Position numbers and translations under genes: made by a program. From DASQUK01 sp046723645 (lineage in GTDB: Bacteria; Actinomycetota; Acidimicrobiia; Acidimicrobiales; VFJN01): a stretch of 29,797 nt of DNA. How positions within the stretch are numbered: position 1 is the first letter of the stretch; each line of letters opens with the position of its first letter. Below are positions 24,064-29,797 of the stretch, piece after piece. The notes beneath the pieces are model-generated. The model made no database searches. It saw nothing but the letters and a program-made list of their open reading frames with translations, and was not told the DNA's origin. Location: the NCBI GenBank assembly GCA_046723645.1, contig JBKOUY010000198.1, positions 1 to 29,797 of the forward strand, written 5' to 3'.

Positions 24064-25467
24064 ATGGCGAAGCGTCCCTGTAGCGATGCACTCGTGCTGT
24101 TCGGTGCCACCGGCGACCTGGCCAGCAAGAAGATCTTTCCCGCCGTGTACGAGATGGAGCGCGGCGGTCGCTGCGGCATCCCGGTGCTCGGCGTCGCCTC
24201 GCGCGAGTGGGACGACGACATGCTGCGGGATCGCGCGCACCAGTCGATCGCGGCCGCCACCGGGGGCGAGGTCGACGAGCGTGCCTGGAAGGAGCTCGCG
24301 GCGCGGCTCAGCTACGTCAGCGGTGACTATCGCGAGGACTCCACGTTCGAGGCACTCGCCGAGAAGCTCGCCGGCGTCGAGCGGCCGCTCTTCTACCTGG
24401 CCATCCCCCCGGCAATGTTCGACGACGTGGTGCAGGGCCTGGCCCAGGTCGGGTTGGCGGGCAAGGGCTCGCGGGTGGTGGTGGAGAAGCCGTTCGGTCG
24501 CGATCAGCAGTCCGCCGCCAAGCTCAACGAGGTGCTCCACGCGGTGTTCCCCGAGGAGGCGATCTTCCGCATCGACCACTTCCTCGGCAAGGAGTCGGTG
24601 GAGGATCTGCTGGTCTTCCGGTTTGCGAACTCGATGCTGGAGCCACTCTGGAACCGCAACTACATCTCCAGCGTGCAGGTGACCATGGCCGAGCCGTTCG
24701 GCGTCGAGCAGCGGGGCCGGTTCTACGAGTCGGTGGGCGCCCTCCGGGACGTCTTCGAGAACCACCTGCTGCAGGTCATCGCCCTCCTGGCCATGGAGCC
24801 ACCGGTGTCGGCCGACGAGAACGCGCTCAGCGACGAAAAGGTTCGGCTGTGGCGCCAGATCCGGCCGGTCGATCCCGCCGACGTGGTGCGTGGTCAGTAC
24901 CGGGGCTACACCGACGAGACGGGCGTCGAGCCCGGCAGCGACGTCGAGACGTTCGTTGCGCTCAGGCTGGAGATCGACTCGTGGCGCTGGGCGGGCGTGC
25001 CGTGGCTGGTTCGGACCGGCAAGAACCTGCCCGTGCACGCCACGGAGGCGGTCATCACGTTCGCCGAGCCGCCCCGGCTGCTGTTCGCCAAGGCGGGCTC
25101 GCGGCCGCCCGAGCCCAACCGGCTGCGCTTCCGGCTGGGACGCGACGACGGCGTGACGCTGGAGGTGCAGGCGAAGGCCCCGGGCGAGGACCTCGTGAGC
25201 CGGCCGGTCGACCTCGAGGTGTCCTACGAGCGGGTGTTCCCGCACCGGCAGGAGGCGTACCAGCGCCTGCTGGAGGACGCCGTCGAGGGCGACCATCGCC
25301 GCTTCGGGCGCGCCGACGGCGTGGAGGAGCAGTGGCGGATCGTGCAGCCGGTCCTCGACCACCCGCCGCCGGTGCGGCTCTACCGGCGCGGCACGTGGGG
25401 ACCGCCGAGCGCCGAGACCCTCGCCGCGCCCGTCGGCGGCTGGGTCGAGCCACTCGCCGACGCCTGA
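24064..25467 (+). CDS. zwf: Glucose-6-phosphate 1-dehydrogenase
   Basis: Zwf oxidises glucose-6-phosphate to 6-phosphogluconolactone, the entry step of the oxidative pentose phosphate pathway. From ATG 24064 it has 467 residues. It carries the coenzyme-binding VLFGATGDLASKKIFPA (11-27), EKPFGRD, the substrate-binding RIDHFLGKES (169-178) and FENHLLQVIALLAMEPP, whose His (about 234) matches the catalytic base. A GTG at 24055 overlapping the gnd stop is an alternative start; a GGAG 11 bases upstream favours the ATG. No lactonase gene is in the window. The operon ends in a strong hairpin. Confidence 0.95.
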   Translation: MAKRPCSDALVLFGATGDLASKKIFPAVYEMERGGRCGIPVLGVASREWDDDMLRDRAHQSIAAATGGEVDERAWKELAARLSYVSGDYREDSTFEALAEKLAGVERPLFYLAIPPAMFDDVVQGLAQVGLAGKGSRVVVEKPFGRDQQSAAKLNEVLHAVFPEEAIFRIDHFLGKESVEDLLVFRFANSMLEPLWNRNYISSVQVTMAEPFGVEQRGRFYESVGALRDVFENHLLQVIALLAMEPPVSADENALSDEKVRLWRQIRPVDPADVVRGQYRGYTDETGVEPGSDVETFVALRLEIDSWRWAGVPWLVRTGKNLPVHATEAVITFAEPPRLLFAKAGSRPPEPNRLRFRLGRDDGVTLEVQAKAPGEDLVSRPVDLEVSYERVFPHRQEAYQRLLEDAVEGDHRRFGRADGVEEQWRIVQPVLDHPPPVRLYRRGTWGPPSAETLAAPVGGWVEPLADA

Positions 25468-25472
25468 GTGTT

Positions 25473-25501
25473 TCGTCTCGCAACCGGAGGTTGCGAGACG
25501 A
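25473..25501. terminator. Strong hairpin after zwf
   Basis: TCGTCTCGCAACC (25473-25485) and GGTTGCGAGACGA (25489-25501) form a perfect 13-bp stem with a GGA triloop. It begins five bases after the zwf stop. No clear T-run follows. It is the first of three inverted repeats in the gap before the convergent reductase gene. Confidence 0.8.
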
Positions 25502-25539
25502 GGCTTTGGTCACCGCCTGGCGGCGGCGTCGTTCGTCAG

Positions 25540-25569
25540 TCGCTCGACCGGCGGAGCCGGATCGAGCGA
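25540..25569. repeat. Second inverted repeat after zwf, GGA loop
   Basis: TCGCTCGACCGGC (25540-25552) pairs with GCCGG-A-TCGAGCGA (25556-25569), giving a 13-bp stem with one bulged A (25561) and a GGA loop. The loop sequence and stem length match the hairpin at 25473, although the stem sequences differ. It may be a back-up terminator for either strand. Confidence 0.6.
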
Positions 25570-25570
25570 T

Positions 25571-25605
25571 GGTGGGGGCCCCGGCGGGAGCCTTTGTCCC
25601 CCACC
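25571..25605. terminator. Third inverted repeat, near the reductase gene end
   Basis: GGTGGGGG (25571-25578) pairs with CCCCCACC (25598-25605), an 8-bp stem with a 19-nt loop. Read on the minus strand it comes 34 bases after the stop of the reductase gene at 25640, so it is the nearest terminator candidate for that operon. Confidence 0.45.
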
Positions 25606-25639
25606 CCCCGCCGTGCTGCGCTCGTGCCGCTGGCTGCTG

Positions 25640-26902
25640 TCACGCCGCTGCGGGGCTTGGCGCCAGGCGGGCCAAGCGTGCGACCGAGCGGTACGCAGCC
25701 TCGGCGGGACCGAGCTCGTCGTCGCGCAGCAGGTTGGCCATGATCCGCAGCACCCATTCCATGAGGCTCTGCGACCGCAGGCCCACCCGGGTGAGCTCCC
25801 GCATGAGCACCGGTTGGCCGATGATCCTGGCGAAGCTGCGGGCGACCTTGAAGTAGAGGCCGTACTCGTCGTCGAGCATCGAGGTGTAGCGCTGCAGGGG
25901 CTGGCCGGTGCCCGAGACGATCGCCTCGTCGATCAGGTCCGCCGCCATGCGGGCGGTCTCGTACGCGTAGTCGATGCCCTCGCCGTTGAACGGGTTGATC
26001 GAGCCGGCGGCGTCGCCGACGATCAGCCAGTTGGGGCCCATCTTCGGGTTCACCGACCCCGCCATCGGCAGGCGGCCGCCGGTGGGCGGTGCGAGCATGG
26101 CGTCGGGATCGATGCCCCAGCGTTCGGGCGCGGTGGCGGCCCACTCGTTCATCAGGTGGGTGGTGTTGACGTCGCGGTAGCCCTTGTACGTCGACAGAAG
26201 GCCGATGCCCACGTTGATGGTCCCGTCGCCGAGCGGGAAGATCCAGCCGTAGCCCGGCAGGCTCCGGCCGTCGCGGTCGTGGACGTCGAGGCAGGACTCG
26301 ATCCACGGGTCCGCCGACAGCGGGCTGTCGAAGTAGCCACGGATGGCGATGCCCTGGGGATACGCCTTGTTGCGGGCGGTCCCCACGGCCCGCCCGAAGC
26401 GTGACAGCGAGCCGTCGGCCACGACCACGTAGCGGGCGCGGACGTCGCGGGTCTCGCCGCTGACCTTGTCCTTCACGACGGCGCCGATCACGTGTCCGTC
26501 GCGGGTCAGCGGGCGCAACGCCTCGCTGGACTGCCGCAGCTCCGCCCCCGCCGCGGCCGCCTGTTCGGCGACCATCCAGTCCAGGTCGCGCCGGCGCACG
26601 ACGTAGCCGTAGCTCGGGAACACCGGATGCTCGGGCCACGGCAACTCCAGCGTGATGCCGTGCGCCTCGGCCCGCAGGCCGCCGTGGCGGTGGTGGCGGG
26701 CGGCGATGGCCGGCTCGAGCCCCATCTCCCGCAGCTGGTGGACGGCGCGGGGTGTGAGCCCGTCGCCGCAGGTCTTGTCCCGGGGGAAGGCCTTGCGCTC
26801 CAGCACGCACACGTCGTGGCCGGCCTTCGCCAGCCAGAAGCCCGCCGCGGCACCGGCCGGCCCCCCACCGACGACGAGGACGTCGTGCCGCTCGGCGGTC
26901 AT
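25640..26902 (-). CDS. Geranylgeranyl reductase family FAD-dependent oxidoreductase (MenJ-like)
   Basis: The 420-residue flavoprotein begins at ATG 26902 with the dinucleotide-binding DVLVVGGGPAGAAAGFWLA, then FPRDKTCGDGLTPRAVHQL (39-57), a signature of the geranylgeranyl reductase/ChlP family, and the second FAD motif VGDAAGSINPFNGEGI (295-310). The actinobacterial relative MenJ saturates one double bond in the isoprenoid tail of menaquinone. Photosynthetic roles of the family are unlikely here. The gene follows a membrane-anchored cytochrome c by seven bases on the same strand, which links it to a menaquinone-dependent chain. The upstream extension of the frame is antiparallel shadow over the cytochrome gene. 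Related archaeal-lipid or carotenoid reductases are less likely alternatives. Confidence 0.85.
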   Translation of the reverse strand: MTAERHDVLVVGGGPAGAAAGFWLAKAGHDVCVLERKAFPRDKTCGDGLTPRAVHQLREMGLEPAIAARHHRHGGLRAEAHGITLELPWPEHPVFPSYGYVVRRRDLDWMVAEQAAAAGAELRQSSEALRPLTRDGHVIGAVVKDKVSGETRDVRARYVVVADGSLSRFGRAVGTARNKAYPQGIAIRGYFDSPLSADPWIESCLDVHDRDGRSLPGYGWIFPLGDGTINVGIGLLSTYKGYRDVNTTHLMNEWAATAPERWGIDPDAMLAPPTGGRLPMAGSVNPKMGPNWLIVGDAAGSINPFNGEGIDYAYETARMAADLIDEAIVSGTGQPLQRYTSMLDDEYGLYFKVARSFARIIGQPVLMRELTRVGLRSQSLMEWVLRIMANLLRDDELGPAEAAYRSVARLARLAPSPAAA

Positions 26903-26909
26903 CGGCTTG

Positions 26910-27713
26910 TCAGCCGCCCAACTCGCTCTCGTCGACGCCGTCTTCCTGGGAGATCGGCCCCAGCCCGGGCGGCGCGTCGTCGGGACCGGGCGCCTCGGCC
27001 AGCGTCGTCTCGCCATTGGCGACTGCGAACAGCCCGGTGTACTGCGGGTTGTCCGGCGTCACGTCCTCGCCCGCGAGCTCGCGCTCGTGCAGCACGATCT
27101 GGGCGATCTCCTGGTCGGTCAGCTGGCCGCCGAACGCGGGCATGGTGCCGCCCCCGCCGACCGGCTTGTGGTTCGCGCCGTAGGTGGGTGCGGGCCAGCC
27201 GTCCGAGCCGAGCTTCACCCACATCACGTGGTCCCGCCAGTCCGGCCAGGTCTCCACCACCGCACCGTCGACGAACGCGGGTGCGGACACGCCCTGCCCG
27301 CTGGCGCCGTGGCAGGAGGCGCAGTTGGCGCCGAACAGCTCCGTGCCCAGGACCAGCGGGTCGGTCTCGCCGGTGGGCGGAGGCTCGAGCGTGCGGACGT
27401 AGACGTAGCCCCAGATCGGCAGCGCCGCCAGCACCGGCATGGCCCAGTAGGGGATGCGCTTGCGGGACTTCGCGGCCTGGATGTAGGCGGGCTCGGGCTT
27501 GGGGGGCGCGGCCCTCGCCTCCTCCACCGCGGCGGCGGGTGCCGTCGCGGGGGTGGCCGCGGCGGCTGCGGGGACGGGCGCCGACTCGGCGCTCTCCGCC
27601 TCCTGAGCCTGACCCTCGGCGAGCGCGCTCGCGGGCGTCTCGCCGCCCTCCAGGCCCAAGGCGGCCCGGCGCTCGCGAGAGCGCTTGAGAAGGTGCTCGG
27701 GGATCTCGGTCAA
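26910..27713 (-). CDS. Membrane-anchored mono-heme cytochrome c with N-terminal IPEHLLKRS peptide
   Basis: The 267-residue protein starts with TEIPEHLLKRSRERRAALG, then a linker rich in Ala, Pro and Glu to about residue 85. A membrane helix (about 88-105, IPYWAMPVLAALPIWGYVYV) anchors it, and the domain outside has heme motif CASCH (131-135) and a distal Met191 in GTMPAFGG. Function: electron carrier, probably between a quinol-oxidising complex and an oxidase. The start is a TTG at 27713: GGAGG lies five bases upstream, and the protein at 29575 begins with the same peptide after an ATG. A 20-residue-longer frame from 27773 is less likely because it would precede the predicted -10. It is divergent from the cytochrome b operon. 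Confidence 0.85.
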   Translation of the reverse strand: MTEIPEHLLKRSRERRAALGLEGGETPASALAEGQAQEAESAESAPVPAAAAATPATAPAAAVEEARAAPPKPEPAYIQAAKSRKRIPYWAMPVLAALPIWGYVYVRTLEPPPTGETDPLVLGTELFGANCASCHGASGQGVSAPAFVDGAVVETWPDWRDHVMWVKLGSDGWPAPTYGANHKPVGGGGTMPAFGGQLTDQEIAQIVLHERELAGEDVTPDNPQYTGLFAVANGETTLAEAPGPDDAPPGLGPISQEDGVDESELGG

Positions 27714-27742
27714 CGCAGCCTCCGCGGGAGCTCCGAGGGGCC

Positions 27743-27773
27743 ACTCTATGCAGGTCCGGACGACGGGCACCAA
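27743..27773 (-). promoter_or_regulatory. Promoter for the cytochrome c gene
   Basis: On the minus strand TTGGTG (27773-27768) and TAGAGT (27748-27743) form a -35/-10 pair with a 19-base spacer; TAGAGT matches the actinobacterial -10 TAGRRT exactly. Transcription would start near 27736 and leave a leader of about 22 bases carrying GGAGG before the TTG start. Confidence 0.5.
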
Positions 27774-27804
27774 GACCGAGTAGCCGCCCGCACCGGGCCC
27801 GAGC

Positions 27805-27817
27805 CCAATGTGATTGG
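27805..27817. promoter_or_regulatory. Perfect dyad CCAAT-GTG-ATTGG in the divergent promoter region
   Basis: CCAATGTGATTGG (27805-27817) is a perfect inverted repeat with a 3-base centre, set within a looser GC-rich dyad (CCGGGCC 27793-27799 and GGCCCGG 27816-27822). It lies between the promoters of the cytochrome c and cytochrome b operons, 31 bases from each predicted -35. It could be an operator for a shared regulator. I cannot name the regulator. Confidence 0.45.
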
Positions 27818-27847
27818 CCCGGAGGCGGCGTGGTAGACCAGGCCACG

Positions 27848-27896
27848 TTGCCGGCCTCCCGGTGTCGGTTACTGTTCTATGTGAGCGATTTCACGA
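27848..27896 (+). promoter_or_regulatory. Cytochrome b operon promoter with Rex-type operator over the start site
   Basis: TTGCCG (27848-27853) and TACTGT (27870-27875) form a -35/-10 pair with a 16-base spacer, predicting transcription from about 27882. ATGTGAGCGATTTCACGA (27879-27896) covers that start and has the Rex layout TTGTGAA-N4-TTCACAA, with 5 of 7 and 6 of 7 matches in its halves. Over the 16-bp Streptomyces core TGTGAACGCGTTCACA it agrees at 12 positions. Rex would block the promoter when NADH is low. A GAGGAG ribosome-binding site (27895-27900) follows directly. Confidence 0.6.
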
Positions 27897-27911
27897 GGAG
27901 TCGCGAGCTAA

Positions 27912-28325
27912 GTGGTCGCCTTCACAACCGAGCTCGTGTTGGGCTTCCTTGGCGTCGCCGCCGTGATCCTGTACGGCCGGCGCCGGCCGATCGGCGCGCC
28001 GCTGTCGTGGGGCCAGGCAATGCTGGCGGCCACGTACACCATGTTGATGATGTTCTGGTGGTACGCGGTGATCCCCCACCAGTGGCTCACCTGGGCTACC
28101 TCGGAACTGGGTTGGACGGTCGACAACATCTTCATCGAGCCCAACAGCTGGCAGCCGCTGACCATCGACATGCAGGCGATCCGAGACATCGTCGTGGTCA
28201 TCATCTACGGCGTCGGGATCGGCCTGCAGGTGGGCGTCTGGGCGTGGTGGAACGACCGGGCCAAGCCCCGCGCGGTCGAGGTGCCCGCCTCTCGCTATGG
28301 CCGGCCGCTGGTGAGGAAGGGCTGA
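27912..28325 (+). CDS. Small three-helix membrane protein, first gene of the cytochrome b operon
   Basis: The 137-residue protein has three predicted helices, about 4-21, 34-53 and 92-113, with a Trp-rich loop between helices 2 and 3 (QWLTWATSELGWTV). A lone His56 is the only obvious candidate ligand, in WYAVIPHQW; there are no cysteines. The C-terminal tail is basic (RPLVRKG). The GTG at 27912 has GAGGAG 11 bases upstream. It precedes the ferredoxin by four bases, so the two are surely cotranscribed. I do not recognise a family. Its position suggests a membrane anchor or quinone-site subunit for the ferredoxin/cytochrome b pair; this is inference. Confidence 0.75.
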   Translation: MVAFTTELVLGFLGVAAVILYGRRRPIGAPLSWGQAMLAATYTMLMMFWWYAVIPHQWLTWATSELGWTVDNIFIEPNSWQPLTIDMQAIRDIVVVIIYGVGIGLQVGVWAWWNDRAKPRAVEVPASRYGRPLVRKG

Positions 28326-28329
28326 GGTA

Positions 28330-28746
28330 ATGGCGAAGAACGACGCCAACCCGCCCATGCCCGAGTTCCGCGACGACTACGTCCTCCAGGAGGTCGACGC
28401 CGCGTGGCTCTCGAAGGCGGTCAAGCCCAAGCAGTTCATCCACATCGACCAGTCCGAGTGCATCATGTGCGAGGGCTGCGTGGACATCTGCCCGTGGAAG
28501 TGCATCCACATGGTCACGACCGACGCCATCGACGAGGCCGTCGGGGTCGACCAGCCGGGCGACGATCCCTCGGACCACGTGATCTTCACCATCGACGACG
28601 ACGTGTGCACACGCTGCGCCCTGTGCGTCGACCGTTGCCCCACCGGCGTCATCATCATGGGCAAGGTCGGCGACCCGGTGGCGTCCGGCGACGCCCACCA
28701 GCGCACGACCACCTACGGCTACGGCTACGGGATGCGGTTGGGGTAG
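28330..28746 (+). CDS. Ferredoxin with two [4Fe-4S] clusters
   Basis: The 138-residue protein has two four-cysteine motifs: Cys44, 47, 50 and 54 (CIMCEGCVDICPW) and Cys93, 96, 99 and 103 (CTRCALCVDRCPTG). An extra Cys58 follows the first motif. A 38-residue insertion rich in Asp (around 66-92) separates the two, and a Tyr/Gly-rich tail ends the chain. No signal peptide or membrane helix is seen, so it should be cytoplasmic. AGGAAGG 10 bases upstream of ATG 28330 is the ribosome-binding site. It lies between a membrane protein and cytochrome b, in the place where a Rieske gene stands in the Bacillus qcr operon. It probably passes electrons to or from that complex. Confidence 0.92.
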   Translation: MAKNDANPPMPEFRDDYVLQEVDAAWLSKAVKPKQFIHIDQSECIMCEGCVDICPWKCIHMVTTDAIDEAVGVDQPGDDPSDHVIFTIDDDVCTRCALCVDRCPTGVIIMGKVGDPVASGDAHQRTTTYGYGYGMRLG

Positions 28747-28754
28747 GAGAGCCC

Positions 28755-29546
28755 GTGGCCAAGACGATGGAACCGAAGGTCCCCCTGCGCGAGCGGGTCG
28801 AGACCGCGGTCAAGGGACTCCCCGACGCCATCCAGGGCTCGCAGGCCTGGAACTCGATCTTCCGCCCGGGCTCGATCTTCCGGCGGGGGTACAACGACAG
28901 CCCCCGCAACCGGTCCTACGTGATCATGAACAGCGTCCTCTACCACCTGCACCCGGTGAAGGTGAAGAGGCACGCGGTCAAGGTCAGCTACACGCTCTGC
29001 CTCGGGGGACTGAGCTTTTTCCTGTTCATCCTGCTCACGGTCACGGGCATCTTCCTGATGTTCTTCTACCGGCCCACGGCGGCGCAGGCCTGGGACGACA
29101 TCTACACGCTGCAGACCTCGGTCACGTTCGGGCTGTTGGTGCGCAACATGCACCGCTGGGCCGCCCACCTGATGGTGATCACCGTGTTCTTGCACATGGC
29201 GCGGGTCTTCTACCACGGCGCCTACAAGCCGCCCCGCGAGTTCAACTGGGTGATCGGCGTCATCCTCCTGACGCTCACGCTGCTGCTCTCGTTCACCGGC
29301 TACCTGTTGCCGTGGGACCAGCTCGCACTGTGGGCGGTCACGGTGGGCACCAACATGATGGGCTACACGCCGGTGTTCGGAACGCAGGTGAGGTTCGTGC
29401 TGCTGGGCGGGGCGGAGATCGGCACCGACACGCTGTTGCGCTGGTACGTGCTCCACGTGCTGTTGTTGCCGTTCGTCATCGTGATCTTCATGGCCATCCA
29501 CTTCTGGCGGGTCCGCAAGGATGGCGGCATGTCGGGGCCGCTGTGA
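28755..29546 (+). CDS. Cytochrome b, N-terminal b6-type subunit of a quinol-cytochrome c reductase
   Basis: This 263-residue protein has the four-helix b6 layout, not the long QcrB of mycobacteria. Heme ligands are His133 and His147 (13 residues between) and His234 and His249 (14 between), the b6 spacing. SYTLCLGGLSFFLF places Cys82 where b6 and Bacillus QcrB carry the cysteine that binds heme c(i). GYLLPWDQL is the usual quinol-site region after helix C. About 75 cytoplasmic residues precede the first helix, longer than in typical b6. GTG 28755 has AGGAG five bases upstream; ATG 28767 is an alternative. The matching subunit IV is not yet seen and may be in the next gene. Confidence 0.92.
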   Translation: MAKTMEPKVPLRERVETAVKGLPDAIQGSQAWNSIFRPGSIFRRGYNDSPRNRSYVIMNSVLYHLHPVKVKRHAVKVSYTLCLGGLSFFLFILLTVTGIFLMFFYRPTAAQAWDDIYTLQTSVTFGLLVRNMHRWAAHLMVITVFLHMARVFYHGAYKPPREFNWVIGVILLTLTLLLSFTGYLLPWDQLALWAVTVGTNMMGYTPVFGTQVRFVLLGGAEIGTDTLLRWYVLHVLLLPFVIVIFMAIHFWRVRKDGGMSGPL

Positions 29547-29574
29547 TGAGCGCGGCCCCGCGGGAGACGCTGAC

Positions 29575-29797
29575 ATGACCGAGATCCCCGAACACCTGCG
29601 GAAGCGGGCGGAGGAGGCCCGCAAGAAGGCCGAGGCGGCCAAGAGCGGCAGCGGAGCGCCCGCCGCCGACGCGGGTGGCGGCGGGGGCGCCGGCGCAGGA
29701 ACCGAGGACGCCGCCGGCGGTGCCGGGGAGGCGCCGCAGAGCGAGGCCGCCAGCCGCATCCCCGCGCACCTGCTCGAGCGCTCACGCGCCGCCAAGG
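29575..29797 (+). CDS. Partial gene, N-terminal tail with two IPxHL peptides
   Basis: The frame starts at ATG 29575 with GGGAG eight bases upstream and runs off the window after 74 codons. It begins TEIPEHLRKRAEEARKKAEA, like the cytochrome c at 26910, followed by a Gly/Ala/Asp-rich linker and then RIPAHLLERSRAAK (61-74), a second copy of the same peptide. The visible part is hydrophilic and probably cytoplasmic. By operon position it may encode the subunit IV and/or cytochrome c part of the complex, as QcrC does in Bacillus; that is a guess, since no functional domain is in view. Confidence 0.8.
   Translation, partial: MTEIPEHLRKRAEEARKKAEAAKSGSGAPAADAGGGGGAGAGTEDAAGGAGEAPQSEAASRIPAHLLERSRAAK

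Noticed and set aside
29546..29578. A ten-codon frame (MSAAPRETLT) between cytochrome b and the truncated gene
   Set aside because: It overlaps the stop of one gene and the start of the next, which occurs easily by chance, and the following gene has its own ribosome-binding site.

Overview
This is a gene-dense, very GC-rich window (roughly 70% G+C by eye) with frequent GTG starts, 1-4 base stop/start overlaps and several promoters that appear to yield leaderless transcripts. The gene content is that of a high-GC Actinobacteriota chromosome: a rex-hem cluster, a CobA-HemD fusion, a short PGI, a MenJ-like reductase and respiratory genes. The layout resembles Acidimicrobiia, but that placement is inference. 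I see no tRNA, rRNA, insertion sequence, phage gene or CRISPR array.

Layout. 1-184: three perfect copies of a 58-bp non-coding tandem repeat at the window edge. 194-2713: a SAM hydrolase/hydroxide adenosyltransferase, a 29-residue membrane peptide and an acyl-CoA synthetase with an altered P-loop. 2881-8650: rex, a Met8/CysG-N-like gene, hemA, hemC, a cobA-hemD fusion and a HAD phosphatase, ended by a 12-bp perfect hairpin. 8696-15764 (minus): a complete HAAT-type ABC importer (livF-livG-livH-livM-livK) with a long-chain acyl-CoA synthetase between livG and livH. Upstream of it lies a membrane-anchored protein of unknown role (15832-17274, minus). 17410-20247: hemB, hemL and a TetR regulator. 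20266-21537 (minus): a multi-pass GT-C-like membrane protein. 21594-25467: pgi, gnd and zwf. 25473-25605: three successive inverted repeats between convergent genes. 25640-27713 (minus): a membrane-anchored cytochrome c and a geranylgeranyl-reductase-family flavoprotein. 27912-end (plus): a small three-helix membrane protein, a 2x[4Fe-4S] ferredoxin, a b6-type cytochrome b and a truncated gene.

How the genes fit together. HemA, HemL, HemB, HemC, HemD, CobA and the Met8-like enzyme cover the route from glutamyl-tRNA to uroporphyrinogen III and on to siroheme. Rex senses NADH/NAD+. An 18-bp Rex-like operator lies in the rex promoter and a second, better one lies over the predicted start of the cytochrome b operon, so Rex may connect redox state to this quinol-oxidising module. 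The MenJ-like reductase beside the cytochrome c fits a menaquinone-based chain. pgi, gnd and zwf form a glucose-6-phosphate/pentose-phosphate unit.

The most unusual part is the right end. A ferredoxin sits immediately before a b6-type cytochrome b that has the cysteine expected to bind heme c(i). Two proteins on opposite strands also share an N-terminal peptide of the form I-P-x-H-L-x-x-R, which recurs once more inside the truncated protein. These two features are the best candidates for something not yet described.
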